Below the pieces are notes generated by a model. It was not told where the DNA came from, made no database searches, and saw nothing but the letters and a program-made list of their open reading frames with translations. Shown here piece by piece: positions 1 through 6,110 of a DNA stretch of 64,000 nt; within the stretch, counting starts at the first letter, position 1; every line of letters starts with the position of its first letter. The stretch is taken from IMG/VR virus record IMGVR_UViG_3300025280_000024, positions 1 through 64,000 of that record; one strand, written 5' to 3'. The translations under genes were made by a program, and so were the position numbers. Source of the stretch: a virus.

Positions 1-174
1 GTGTGGTATCTCAACGGGAAACTGCATCGTGAAGATGGACCTGCTTTGATATATGCTGATGGAGCAAAAGCGTGGTGGCTCAACGGGAAACGACATCGTG
101 AAGATGGACCTGCTGTGATATATGCTAATGGAACAAAACGCTGGTTTCTCAACGGAGTACAGCAGCAACAATGA
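1..174 (+). CDS. MORN-like repeat protein (5' end outside window)
   Basis: The reading frame is open from the first base, so the gene is cut by the window edge. What is visible is 57 residues made of 23-residue repeats (69 bp at DNA level) built on a W-[YWF]-L-N-G core followed by H-R-E-D-G-P-A. This resembles the MORN-2-like repeats scattered through large phages and giant viruses; no catalytic residues are seen. The stop overlaps the start of the next gene (ATGA), which carries the same repeats, so the two are tandem paralogues. The function is unknown, possibly a protein or membrane contact surface. Confidence 0.7.
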   Translation: MWYLNGKLHREDGPALIYADGAKAWWLNGKRHREDGPAVIYANGTKRWFLNGVQQQQ

Positions 175-440
175 AACACAACAAAACCACATATGATGCA
201 GCCGAAAGGATCACAACCTTTCACTTTGAAAATGGTCGCACAATGAGACTGTGGAACGACACAACTCAACAGTGGTTTCTCAACGGAGAACCACATCGTG
301 AAGATGGACCTGCTGTGATATGGGCTGATGGAACAAAATCGTGGTATCTCAACGGGAAACGACATCGTGAAGATGGACCTGCTATAATTTTGGCTGGTGG
401 GTTAGAACTTTGGTATCTCAACGGAGAACTGCAGCAATAA
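171..440 (+). CDS. MORN-like repeat protein
   Basis: This 89-residue protein has an N-terminal stretch (about 1-35) without repeats, then W-F-L-N-G / H-R-E-D-G-P-A repeats with a 23-residue period, ending in W-Y-L-N-G-E-L-Q-Q. It is a paralogue of the preceding truncated gene, with which it overlaps by four bases. The repeat DNA is nearly identical between the two genes, indicating recent duplication or recombination. The repeat resembles MORN-like families. No enzyme motif is seen and the function is unknown. Confidence 0.7.
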   Translation: MKHNKTTYDAAERITTFHFENGRTMRLWNDTTQQWFLNGEPHREDGPAVIWADGTKSWYLNGKRHREDGPAIILAGGLELWYLNGELQQ

Positions 441-655
441 TGAAAATCGAAGTTGGCGATATGATCCTAGGGGATCGTGATTATGGAATCATAATAAAGA
501 TCGAAGAAGAATGTGCAGAGGTTCAATGGTTCGACAAAGGCGACCATCAACGACAACGCCGACTTGAAACCCAATTTGGAACATGTTCCTACCGCATTGA
601 CGAACTCACAGACGCGATCGATGGCACATACAACAAGTTGATCAAGGCAAAGTAA
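440..655 (+). CDS. Small MKVGD-family-like protein
   Basis: The ATG at 440 overlaps the preceding stop as TAATG, the usual coupling in this operon, and was preferred over an in-frame ATG at 410 that lies inside the upstream gene. The 71-residue product starts M-K-I-E-V-G-D-M-I and continues with a glycine-centred turn (D-Y-G-I-I-I-K-I) and an E-V-Q-W strand. This is the same pattern as the MKVGDLV array at 3.2-5.2 kb. An SH3-like beta barrel is inferred from the strand pattern only. Function unknown. Confidence 0.6.
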   Translation: MKIEVGDMILGDRDYGIIIKIEEECAEVQWFDKGDHQRQRRLETQFGTCSYRIDELTDAIDGTYNKLIKAK

Positions 656-867
656 TGATAGGCAAACTAGTAAGAATCACTCGCGCAAGCATCGGCGTAC
701 CAAAGGGAACCTTGGGATTAGTCTTGAAAGCAAAAAAAACCGCCTGGAAACTTGAGGATGAAGCCGGGCCGCTGCCAACATGGATGACTTATACTGTTCT
801 TCTGTGTCAGCCCGAACATCGAGAAAGGCGATATATCGCTGAAGATCTTAAAGTGGTGGAAGTATAA
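655..867 (+). CDS. Small SH3-like hypothetical protein
   Basis: A 70-residue protein starting M-I-G-K-L-V-R-I-T, with P-K-G-T-L-G-L-V-L-K and a C-terminal D-L-K-V-V-E-V strand. The order (K-L-V start, G-x-x-G turn, terminal L-K-V-V) matches the small family found along this operon. It overlaps both neighbours through TAATG junctions, so translation is probably coupled. Function unknown. Confidence 0.6.
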   Translation: MIGKLVRITRASIGVPKGTLGLVLKAKKTAWKLEDEAGPLPTWMTYTVLLCQPEHRERRYIAEDLKVVEV

Positions 868-1097
868 TGTTAGGCGTAGGAACACTTTTCAAATACAAGT
901 ATACTCACGGGAGTTGCGAAACGATGTATGGAGTAATTACGAAAAGGCGCGAACAGGAAAACTTAATAGAAATCCAATGGTTAGGTAAAAACTCGTCCTA
1001 TCCAATTTCAGATCTAGCGTTATTGAATTTATTGAAATCGGGTGACGAGAAAAGCGGAATCATCTACAATACGAACGAAAGAGTGAATCATAACTAG
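867..1097 (+). CDS. Small SH3-like hypothetical protein
   Basis: A 76-residue protein with V-G-T-L-F-K-Y near the start, a Y-G-V-I-T-K turn and an I-E-I-Q-W-L-G strand. It is another relative of the MKVGDLV family. The start overlaps the preceding stop (TAATG). The C-terminal ~20 residues are polar and unlike the rest of the family. Function unknown. Confidence 0.55.
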   Translation: MLGVGTLFKYKYTHGSCETMYGVITKRREQENLIEIQWLGKNSSYPISDLALLNLLKSGDEKSGIIYNTNERVNHN

Positions 1098-1106
1098 TTA
1101 TAACGT

Positions 1107-1361
1107 ATGAGTATTTTCAACAAAATCGTTGGTTTCTTCAAGTGGTTTGGTCGAAAACTGAAACCAAAAGAAAAAACCAGATCACTAAATGAAGAAGAAC
1201 TACTGATGATAGGTCAAATTGTAAATACCAATGAAACCCTTTTTCAATTTGTCCTCGACCTTGCGACAGCGAGAGACGACGACGAAATCTTGGATGTTGT
1301 ACAAAGAGCAAAGCAGTGGACAGGCCTGTCCGAAGAACAACTTAATGACTATCTGCACTAA
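1107..1361 (+). CDS. Hypothetical protein with basic N-terminus
   Basis: An 84-residue protein. Residues 1-30 are hydrophobic and basic (I-F-N-K-I-V-G-F-F-K-W-F-G-R-K), which could form an amphipathic membrane-binding helix; the rest is acidic and helical. It is the last gene before a strong promoter at 1369, so it probably ends the first operon. No family recognised. Confidence 0.5.
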   Translation: MSIFNKIVGFFKWFGRKLKPKEKTRSLNEEELLMIGQIVNTNETLFQFVLDLATARDDDEILDVVQRAKQWTGLSEEQLNDYLH

Positions 1362-1368
1362 AAAAACC

Positions 1369-1397
1369 TTGACAAAAACCCCCATTCATGAGATAAT
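1369..1397 (+). promoter_or_regulatory. Sigma70-type promoter
   Basis: TTGACA at 1369-1374, a 17-bp spacer and GATAAT at 1392-1397. The expected start site is near 1404, beside an ATG at 1403, while the likelier start (1424) has its own ribosome binding site. It drives the 1424 gene and tRNA-Lys. Confidence 0.75.
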
Positions 1398-1423
1398 ATA
1401 GTATGAACTTCAAGGAAGACACA

Positions 1424-1624
1424 ATGGATGACCTATTGAAAGAAGCCCTAATTCTCGCAACCGAAAGCGGCGCAAACGCGGTCTTAATGCTTGAGAGAAT
1501 TGTGGACAGCGCCGAGTTCGACGAAGACACTGTAACTCTCGATCCCGAGGTTATGGATGAAGTCCGAAATTTCCTTCATCAATTCAAACCACTAATTGAA
1601 CCGACTTCCAATTACCTTCATTGA
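1424..1624 (+). CDS. Hypothetical acidic protein
   Basis: A 66-residue acidic helical protein. The ATG at 1424 was chosen because AAGGAAG lies just upstream; an in-frame ATG at 1403 falls at the predicted transcription start and would be leaderless. The protein begins M-D-D-L-L-K-E-A-L-I. No family recognised. It is followed directly by tRNA-Lys. Confidence 0.5.
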   Translation: MDDLLKEALILATESGANAVLMLERIVDSAEFDEDTVTLDPEVMDEVRNFLHQFKPLIEPTSNYLH

Positions 1625-1635
1625 AAAGATTACAC

Positions 1636-1708
1636 GGGACGTTAGCTCAGTTGGTAGAGCATCGGGCTTTTAACCCGAGGGTCGAAGGTTCGAGCCCTTC
1701 ACGTCCTA
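1636..1708 (+). tRNA. tRNA-Lys (anticodon UUU)
   Basis: A 73-nt cloverleaf: acceptor GGGACGT pairs with ACGTCCT at the 3' end (one G-U at position 1-72), discriminator A. The anticodon stem TCGGG/CCCGA encloses loop CTTTTAA, giving anticodon TTT. The T arm contains GGTTCGAGCC. No CCA is encoded. It reads AAA/AAG, which suits AT-rich phage codon use. Confidence 0.93.
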
Positions 1709-1730
1709 CTAACGAAACGAAAGAGGAACA

Positions 1731-1913
1731 ATGACTTACAGAGAACTATTAAGAGAACTTAGCGAACTTGACGACAATCGTTTAGACGACGATGTAGCGG
1801 CTCACCTGATCGAAACAGACGAGTTCTATCCAGTTCATTCAGTTTGTGTCGCAGTCGAGGACGAGTGTGACGTGTTGGATCAAGGACACTTGATCTTAGC
1901 AGTCGTAGCATAG
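1731..1913 (+). CDS. Conserved phage hypothetical protein
   Basis: A 60-residue acidic protein with a good ribosome binding site (GAGGAA) before ATG. It starts M-T-Y-R-E-L-L-R-E-L and has L-D-D-D-V and E-T-D-E-F-Y-P-V. Small proteins of this type recur in marine T4-like phages, by memory and not by search. Function unknown. Confidence 0.55.
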   Translation: MTYRELLRELSELDDNRLDDDVAAHLIETDEFYPVHSVCVAVEDECDVLDQGHLILAVVA

Positions 1914-1922
1914 GGAGAAATA

Positions 1923-2276
1923 ATGGGAATTAGAAGCGACGTAGGCATAGCCATCAAAAACGATGTATATGATCAACTACCAGTCAGAACAAAGTTGTTC
2001 ATTCAGGAACACTTTTCACAAGAAGATCATACTGAAGAAGGTGAAGAAGGTGGAAGGTTGTTTCATACTTCTGGTGTCAAATGGCACACCAGCCATTCAG
2101 ATATCTCGAACATTTACGAAGAACTTGAAAAGATTGACGAATGGGGCAACGGTTACTTGATCCTTGAAGGGTGTTATGAATACCCCGAGCACAGTGACAG
2201 CGATGCTGGTAACTGGTATGACAACCCATGGGGAATGTATAGGAATGTCGAAGTCAGTATAGATTGGAGTAGATAA
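1923..2276 (+). CDS. Conserved phage hypothetical protein
   Basis: A 117-residue protein beginning M-G-I-R-S-D-V-G-I-A, preceded by GGGAGAAATA. It is rich in aromatic and acidic residues, with a pattern (H-T-S-G-V-K-W, E-E-L-E-K-I, W-G-N-G-Y) resembling a compact phage protein seen in several myoviruses. No catalytic motif recognised. It overlaps the following gene by one base. Confidence 0.55.
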   Translation: MGIRSDVGIAIKNDVYDQLPVRTKLFIQEHFSQEDHTEEGEEGGRLFHTSGVKWHTSHSDISNIYEELEKIDEWGNGYLILEGCYEYPEHSDSDAGNWYDNPWGMYRNVEVSIDWSR

Positions 2277-2488
2277 TGAGAACGAACGAAGATAGAGCAG
2301 AAGCAGCTAAAGAAGTGATGGATGTTTATGGCGAAAATGTAGGCTATGATCCTTCACGCGGGTTCGATAGCGATTCCATAACGGATCTACTGGTAGACCT
2401 GATGCATGCATTTGGTTCTGAAGTTGTCTTGAATGGCATCGATGTCGCTACGAGACATTACGAATATGAAATCAACTATGAGAGTTAA
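2276..2488 (+). CDS. Hypothetical protein
   Basis: A 70-residue acidic protein translationally coupled to the preceding gene through TAATG. It contains a helical segment (D-L-L-V-D-L-M-H-A-F-G). No recognised family. It is followed by tRNA-Ile. Confidence 0.5.
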   Translation: MRTNEDRAEAAKEVMDVYGENVGYDPSRGFDSDSITDLLVDLMHAFGSEVVLNGIDVATRHYEYEINYES

Positions 2489-2503
2489 ACGAATATGAAC
2501 CGG

Positions 2504-2576
2504 CCGGGGGTAGTTCAACGGTTAGAACGAGTGGCTTATAACCGCTTAATGGCGGGTTCAATTCCCCCTCCCCGGA
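2504..2576 (+). tRNA. tRNA-Ile (anticodon UAU)
   Basis: A 73-nt cloverleaf: acceptor CCGGGGG pairs with TCCCCGG, discriminator A. Anticodon stem AGTGG/CCGCT encloses loop CTTATAA, giving anticodon TAT, which reads the rare AUA codon directly. The T stem has one C-C mismatch. A tRNA for AUA fits an AT-rich phage in a host that uses this codon sparingly (inference). Confidence 0.88.
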
Positions 2577-2621
2577 TTAGAAAATGTTCGACAACACAAA
2601 CCATAAACAGGAGAAAGAACA

Positions 2622-2888
2622 ATGTGTAATGCAGAAGTAGTAGACAGATGGGTACAAGGCAACGAAGGCTTCACCCGTTCATTGCGAACAGATGGAAACA
2701 GCCTATATTCCTACAACCTTCGCATTGGGATCACTGGTCCTAATGAAGAGAAGATTTTATTTGATTTCACAAAGCCCGGCAAGAACTATAAGAGTCAAAC
2801 AACGAGTCAACACGTTGGCTTGGCTCGCGTGTATGCCGACACTATCCACCGAGGCGACAGCCCGATTGCGGAGGCAATGAGCAAGTGA
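2622..2888 (+). CDS. Conserved phage hypothetical protein
   Basis: An 88-residue protein with ribosome binding site AGGAGAAAG before ATG. It contains S-Y-N-L-R-I-G-I-T and a C-terminal H-V-G-L-A-R-V-Y-A-D stretch, a layout common in small phage proteins of unknown function. The stop overlaps the GTG start of the next gene. Confidence 0.5.
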   Translation: MCNAEVVDRWVQGNEGFTRSLRTDGNSLYSYNLRIGITGPNEEKILFDFTKPGKNYKSQTTSQHVGLARVYADTIHRGDSPIAEAMSK

Positions 2889-3235
2889 AGAAGAAACCAC
2901 AGAAGTTCCGAAACCCTATCGCGTATTGCCTCGCAAAGCGCACTGGCAGCGGTTCGGGCAAACATCGCAATCGCGTTCAGGATCTTCGCAAGGGATCATC
3001 GCGTAAGTTGATGCACAAGGCTTTGATCTTTGCTTCTCTTTTGTTTTGCATGAATAGCTCTTCCGCAAATACTTTCATTGATCAAGTTGATGAAGGTTCA
3101 GCCCTTATCTGTTCTAACGATAGTGGCGAGTGGGTTTGCAAGCCGATTTCAGTAGAAGAAATCCGTGAACTTGGATATACCGACGTTGAAGGTTTGATAA
3201 TGATCGAACCAACTGAACTGGAAATAGAGAAATGA
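2885..3235 (+). CDS. Hypothetical protein: basic N-terminus joined to exported domain
   Basis: From a GTG at 2885 that overlaps the upstream stop, the frame encodes 116 residues. Residues 1-42 are strongly basic (R-N-P-I-A-Y, G-K-H-R-N-R), like small stand-alone phage proteins. From residue 43 the sequence looks like a new signal peptide (M-H-K-A-L-I-F-A-S-L-L-F-C-M-N) with a cleavage-like S-S-A-N, followed by an acidic exported domain with two cysteines. An internal start at 3011 would give a normal secreted 74-residue protein. It may be two genes fused, or one frame with two starts. Confidence 0.5.
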   Translation: MKKKPQKFRNPIAYCLAKRTGSGSGKHRNRVQDLRKGSSRKLMHKALIFASLLFCMNSSSANTFIDQVDEGSALICSNDSGEWVCKPISVEEIRELGYTDVEGLIMIEPTELEIEK

Positions 3236-3408
3236 AAGTCGGTGACTTGATAAGACACAAAGATGATCGACGCGATCAATTCTATGTGGTGATCGAAAAT
3301 AATGGCGGCATGACTAAGATAAAACACATAAAACATAGTTGGGAACACTGGTTGTATACAAGGACCTCAGAGGTCCAACAATGGGAGATAGTCTGTGAAA
3401 GTCGGTGA
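3232..3408 (+). CDS. MKVGDLV-family protein
   Basis: A 58-residue protein, M-K-V-G-D-L-I-R at the start and E-I-V-C-E-S-R at the end. It is the first member of a tandem array to 5177. The start overlaps the preceding stop (ATGA). Its last 12 bases, read in another frame, are the start of the next member, so one short DNA word encodes both protein ends. Alternating hydrophobics and G-D-L suggest a small SH3-like barrel. Function unknown. Confidence 0.65.
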   Translation: MKVGDLIRHKDDRRDQFYVVIENNGGMTKIKHIKHSWEHWLYTRTSEVQQWEIVCESR

Positions 3409-3574
3409 CTTGATAAGAAATCCTCGCGCCGGCGCGCTATGGGTCGTGGTAGAAGTGAGCAAAGGCAAAAAATGGCGAGAGGACGGTTATGATATCCTAG
3501 TGATGAGTACCAAAACAGGTTACAAAATGTGGTCATCATCTGATTACTGTTGGAAGATAGTCAATGGCTCTTGA
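3395..3574 (+). CDS. MKVGDLV-family protein (GTG start)
   Basis: 59 residues from GTG at 3395, starting M-K-V-G-D-L-I-R-N and carrying D-I-L-V-M-S-T-K and K-M-W-S-S-S-D-Y. It is nearly identical over its C-terminal half to the member at 3739-3927, so these two are recent duplicates separated by an unrelated gene. This copy ends I-V-N-G-S because the terminal junction was replaced by the start of the next gene. Confidence 0.65.
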   Translation: MKVGDLIRNPRAGALWVVVEVSKGKKWREDGYDILVMSTKTGYKMWSSSDYCWKIVNGS

Positions 3575-3752
3575 GACAAAATGCCTGACAAGTGGTGCTT
3601 ACTTTCTCACCGAAGTCAATGAAAACAGCGTTTCAGTAAAAGTGGATCTTCCCTTTACACTGAACATGACCGAAGAAGAAGCAGAGTTGATTGAACGACT
3701 TATGCACAATCAATTGGAACTTATATTGAGGCCATATTTTGAAAGTCGGTGA
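3564..3752 (+). CDS. Hypothetical protein inserted in MKVGDLV array
   Basis: A 62-residue protein overlapping the previous gene by 11 bases. It is not an MKVGD member: the N-terminal half is beta-like, followed by an acidic helix (M-T-E-E-E-A-E-L-I-E-R-L). Its C-terminus is F-E-S-R, produced by the same junction word (GAAAGTCGGTGA) that opens the next array member. It therefore appears to have been captured between array units. Function unknown. Confidence 0.55.
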   Translation: MALETKCLTSGAYFLTEVNENSVSVKVDLPFTLNMTEEEAELIERLMHNQLELILRPYFESR

Positions 3753-3927
3753 TTTGATAAGAATGGAATATGGCCGCTCACTGTGGGTGGTGACAGAAAT
3801 TTCGCCCGATTCGCCGGGATCTAACGGCATCACAAGTGGTGATATTCTAGTTATGAATACCAAATCAGGTTTGAAAATGTGGTCATCATCTGATTACTGG
3901 TGGGAGATAGTCTGTGAAAGTCGGTGA
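3739..3927 (+). CDS. MKVGDLV-family protein (TTG start)
   Basis: 62 residues from TTG at 3739; the start codon lies in the shared junction. It contains S-L-W-V-V-T-E-I-S, D-I-L-V-M-N-T-K-S-G and K-M-W-S-S-S-D-Y-W, then E-I-V-C-E-S-R. It is a close duplicate of the 3395 member in its second half. Three start codons (ATG, GTG, TTG) are used across the array at the same position. Confidence 0.65.
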   Translation: MKVGDLIRMEYGRSLWVVTEISPDSPGSNGITSGDILVMNTKSGLKMWSSSDYWWEIVCESR

Positions 3928-4102
3928 TCTTGTGAAACCCAGCGACATGATCTGTTGGAGTGACATCGGTGTTATTATGAAAAGATTGTTATCGCCAACG
4001 TGGGAACTCGGCGGTTATGGCGATGTTGTTGTAATGTGGTCTTGCGGATCATATCGAGTGGCTCTTGAATCTAACTTAGTGGTGATATATGAAAGTCGGT
4101 GA
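3914..4102 (+). CDS. MKVGDLV-family protein (GTG start)
   Basis: 62 residues, M-K-V-G-D-L-V-K-P at the start, D-I-G-V-I-M-K-R turn, D-V-V-V-M-W strand, and V-V-I-Y-E-S-R at the end. Both ends are formed by the shared overlap word. Typical family layout; function unknown. Confidence 0.65.
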   Translation: MKVGDLVKPSDMICWSDIGVIMKRLLSPTWELGGYGDVVVMWSCGSYRVALESNLVVIYESR

Positions 4103-4286
4103 TCTTGTAAGAGACAAAGATAACGACATTGGTATAATCGTCGAACTCGACGACACGGTGTCGGATCGCGTGGTTGTTTATTACGCGGCCTTGGGCGAAC
4201 CAGGTGAGCGGGCGACTCTGAACAACGAAGAGAAGTATCAATTCTTGTATGAAGATCAATTAAAGGTGATTTGTGAAGGTCGGTGA
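4089..4286 (+). CDS. MKVGDLV-family protein
   Basis: 65 residues, M-K-V-G-D-L-V-R-D-K-D-N-D-I-G-I-I-V-E-L, a V-V-V-Y-Y strand, and L-K-V-I-C-E-G-R at the end. The junction with the next member is the variant GAAGGTCGGTGA. Function unknown. Confidence 0.65.
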   Translation: MKVGDLVRDKDNDIGIIVELDDTVSDRVVVYYAALGEPGERATLNNEEKYQFLYEDQLKVICEGR

Positions 4287-4440
4287 TCTTGTGAAACTCA
4301 AAGGGACACAACCGTCACAGCTGTATTTCGTCGGCGTTATTATGAAGGTGGGCGAAACATATTGTGATGTGGCGTGGCCTAATGGAAGAAGGTTAATGTT
4401 CAATCGACACTCCTTGGAGGTAATCTGTGAAGGCAAATGA
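4273..4440 (+). CDS. MKVGDLV-family protein (GTG start, short)
   Basis: 55 residues from GTG at 4273: M-K-V-G-D-L-V-K-L-K-G at the start, then F-V-G-V-I-M-K-V-G, D-V-A-W-P-N-G and L-E-V-I-C-E-G-K. The D-V-A-W strand followed by a short turn is the clearest example of the family core. Its 3' end overlaps the GTG start of the next gene, where the reading becomes M-K-A-N-D-L. Confidence 0.65.
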   Translation: MKVGDLVKLKGTQPSQLYFVGVIMKVGETYCDVAWPNGRRLMFNRHSLEVICEGK

Positions 4441-4609
4441 TCTACAATCCTTAAACAACTTAATCGAACAGATTGCTATAATGAAAGAACGAAACTACAG
4501 TTTACTTCCTGAAATGTTAAATAACGAAGAAACATTCAAATCGTTAGAGAGAATACGAGATTATTTTCTTGACTCTCGGCGGCTTTTGTTGTATAATGGA
4601 GAAGAATGA
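4427..4609 (+). CDS. Hypothetical helical protein
   Basis: 60 residues from GTG. The first residues (M-K-A-N-D-L) echo the array start, but the rest is helical and charged (N-N-L-I-E-Q-I-A-I-M-K-E-R, F-K-S-L-E-R-I-R-D-Y-F). It looks like an unrelated gene spliced onto an array junction. Its 3' end contains a complete promoter for the next gene (4569-4597). Confidence 0.5.
   Translation: MKANDLQSLNNLIEQIAIMKERNYSLLPEMLNNEETFKSLERIRDYFLDSRRLLLYNGEE
4569..4597 (+). promoter_or_regulatory. Sigma70-type promoter inside coding sequence
   Basis: TTGACT at 4569-4574, 17-bp spacer, perfect TATAAT at 4592-4597. It lies in the 3' end of the 4427 gene. The next ATG is at 4606, so transcripts from it would start about two bases before the ATG and lose the GGAGAAG ribosome binding site that read-through transcripts keep. 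Confidence 0.7.
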
Positions 4610-4839
4610 GTAATTACCTTCGCGAAGACCAAATCAAAGTTGGCATGTTAGCGAAGTCCTGCTCAAAACCGGACCCCAGTAAATTTTGGATATCAGGCGT
4701 TTCTGTGATTTTGTCTGAACCATTTGAAACCGTGTCGGCCGGGGTGAAGGGCTTAACAGTCAAACTCTTCTCACCGCGTGGAAAAATCGAATATCATAAC
4801 GCCAACTACTTAATTCCGGTGAAAGATGAAAGTCGGTGA
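4606..4839 (+). CDS. Divergent MKVGDLV-family protein with N-terminal extension
   Basis: 77 residues. After a nine-residue extension it reads I-K-V-G-M-L-A-K, then G-V-S-V-I-L-S and L-T-V-K-L-F-S-P-R-G, ending V-K-D-E-S-R from the common junction. This makes it a distant family member. GGAGAAGA precedes the ATG. Confidence 0.55.
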   Translation: MSNYLREDQIKVGMLAKSCSKPDPSKFWISGVSVILSEPFETVSAGVKGLTVKLFSPRGKIEYHNANYLIPVKDESR

Positions 4840-5002
4840 TCTAGTGAAAATAAACCTTAAAAGTCGCGACGACTGGGGCGTTGGAGTTATCGTGAAATTT
4901 GATAATACCTACTTATCGGATGTGCTCGTCGCGTGGTCGAAACTACAGGAAATGTGTTGGGAAATGTCCACCGTATTAGAGGTTATTTATGAAAGTCGGT
5001 GA
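4826..5002 (+). CDS. MKVGDLV-family protein
   Basis: 58 residues: M-K-V-G-D-L-V-K-I-N at the start, W-G-V-G-V-I-V-K-F turn, V-L-V-A-W strand, and L-E-V-I-Y-E-S-R at the end. Both ends are junction-encoded. Family member of typical length; function unknown. Confidence 0.65.
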   Translation: MKVGDLVKINLKSRDDWGVGVIVKFDNTYLSDVLVAWSKLQEMCWEMSTVLEVIYESR

Positions 5003-5177
5003 TCTAGTGAAATACAAAAGCTACCTTCGCGGCAGAGCCTACGAAAATACCTGTGGAACGATTGTTAAAATAGAATATTATGCAAAAGTGGCGTGGTGGG
5101 ACAAAGACAACTTTATTCCAAACCCGACATTTGAAAACCCAAGAGACTTAAAAGTCATTTGTAAAGGAGAACAATAG
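4989..5177 (+). CDS. MKVGDLV-family protein (last of main array)
   Basis: 62 residues: M-K-V-G-D-L-V-K-Y-K-S-Y, C-G-T-I-V-K-I-E, K-V-A-W-W-D-K and L-K-V-I-C-K-G-E-Q. It ends without regenerating the junction word, closing the contiguous array. A real ribosome binding site (AAAGGAGAA) for the next gene overlaps its stop. Confidence 0.65.
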   Translation: MKVGDLVKYKSYLRGRAYENTCGTIVKIEYYAKVAWWDKDNFIPNPTFENPRDLKVICKGEQ

Positions 5178-5498
5178 ATGTTCGTATTAGCACCAGAAGC
5201 AGACATTGCAGGAACAAGTTTTGGAGGAACAATAGAAATTGCTCCAACACGCTTAAATGAACTGTTCGGAAAACCAGAAGAAGGCGATTCATACAAAATA
5301 AGCGGCTTGTATATCTTCAAGGACTGGGGAGATAATGTAGTCACTCTTTATGATTACAAATGTACCAGTCTTTACGACAGTTACTACCCAGATCCAGAGG
5401 AACTGTGGAGCAGTGATGAACCATATGGCTTTCATATCGGGGCATGTACCAGCGAAATAGCAGAAAGGTTCGCAGCGATCTTGTCAGAGATTGATTAA
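5178..5498 (+). CDS. Hypothetical protein
   Basis: A 106-residue acidic, aromatic protein with a strong ribosome binding site (AAAGGAGAACAATAG) before ATG. It is mixed alpha/beta, with a C-terminal helix (S-E-I-A-E-R-F-A-A-I-L). No signal peptide or known motif. It ends the operon before tRNA-Leu. Confidence 0.5.
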   Translation: MFVLAPEADIAGTSFGGTIEIAPTRLNELFGKPEEGDSYKISGLYIFKDWGDNVVTLYDYKCTSLYDSYYPDPEELWSSDEPYGFHIGACTSEIAERFAAILSEID

Positions 5499-5595
5499 AT
5501 GAAAAGATCCTTTTAACACAATGAAAATGCGCTCGGGTGGTGGAACTGGAATACACAAGAGACCATTTTTTCACTATGACTACTTTTATATATAT

Positions 5596-5679
5596 GCGAG
5601 AATGGCGGAATTGGTAGACGCAACGGGCTTAAAACCCGTTGTCCGTAAGGGCGTGGGGGTTCAAGTCCCCCTTCTCGTA
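5596..5679 (+). tRNA. tRNA-Leu (anticodon UAA)
   Basis: An 84-nt class II tRNA. Acceptor GCGAGAA pairs with TTCTCGT (G-U at the end), discriminator A. Anticodon stem ACGGG/CCCGT encloses CTTAAAA, giving TAA. A long variable arm (GTCCGTAAGGGC) follows, and the T arm is GGGGGTTCAAGTCCCCC. It reads UUA/UUG, matching AT-rich codon use. Confidence 0.94.
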
Positions 5680-5721
5680 CTTTATAAGACTGAACGAGCA
5701 AAAATATAAAATATTTTTCTC

Positions 5722-5750
5722 TTGACTTTTTTCACATTTCTTGGTATAAT
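5722..5750 (+). promoter_or_regulatory. Strong sigma70-type promoter
   Basis: TTGACT at 5722-5727, 17-bp spacer, perfect TATAAT at 5745-5750. The next gene's ATG starts at 5757, exactly where transcription should begin, so the mRNA is predicted to be leaderless. Confidence 0.8.
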
Positions 5751-5756
5751 ACTAAT

Positions 5757-6101
5757 ATGAATAAAACACCTATCAAAATTATAGCCGTTCTTTCTTGTCT
5801 CGCAATCCAAGGTTGCCTGTTGGAGATCGGGCCGGTACGACCACATCCAAGCCCAGATGCCCCGTGTCATAGTGATTGGGATTGCCCATATGACACATAT
5901 TGTGAAATTGATGGATTCTGCTACAAACCCTCTAACAATATCGAATGTTATTCTGATCGAAACTGTCCAATGTTTACTTACTGTGGAATGGATGGTTATT
6001 GTTATCAAGAAGGTTATCGCCATTATGAATGCTATTCTGACTGGGATTGTCCAGTGGGTTATTTCTGTGCCATTAACGATGCATGCTATCTTATCCACTA
6101 A
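5757..6101 (+). CDS. Cysteine-rich repeat lipoprotein
   Basis: A 114-residue predicted lipoprotein. The N-terminus is a signal peptide with lipobox L-A-I-Q-G-C (Cys20 becomes the lipidated residue), so the protein should be exported and membrane-anchored. After a proline-rich linker come three copies of a C-x5-C-x5-C-x5-C repeat, starting at Cys37, Cys64 and Cys92, each with S-D-[WR]-[DN]-C-P. Similar disulfide-rich repeats are common in secreted proteins of Myxococcota and relatives (general knowledge). It has its own strong promoter and apparently no leader. A surface role such as superinfection exclusion or host-surface change is only inferred. Confidence 0.75.
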   Translation: MNKTPIKIIAVLSCLAIQGCLLEIGPVRPHPSPDAPCHSDWDCPYDTYCEIDGFCYKPSNNIECYSDRNCPMFTYCGMDGYCYQEGYRHYECYSDWDCPVGYFCAINDACYLIH

Positions 6102-6110
6102 AAGACAACT

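Noticed and set aside
1-440. Repeats at the left edge considered as a CRISPR array
   Set aside because: Repeats are in frame, encode a protein repeat and have no unique spacers. No CRISPR array was seen anywhere in the window.
5513-5709. Open frames on both strands (including one with G-L-E-P-P-R-P) over 5513-5709
   Set aside because: They overlap the tRNA-Leu gene; such peptides are typical artefacts of tRNA sequence.
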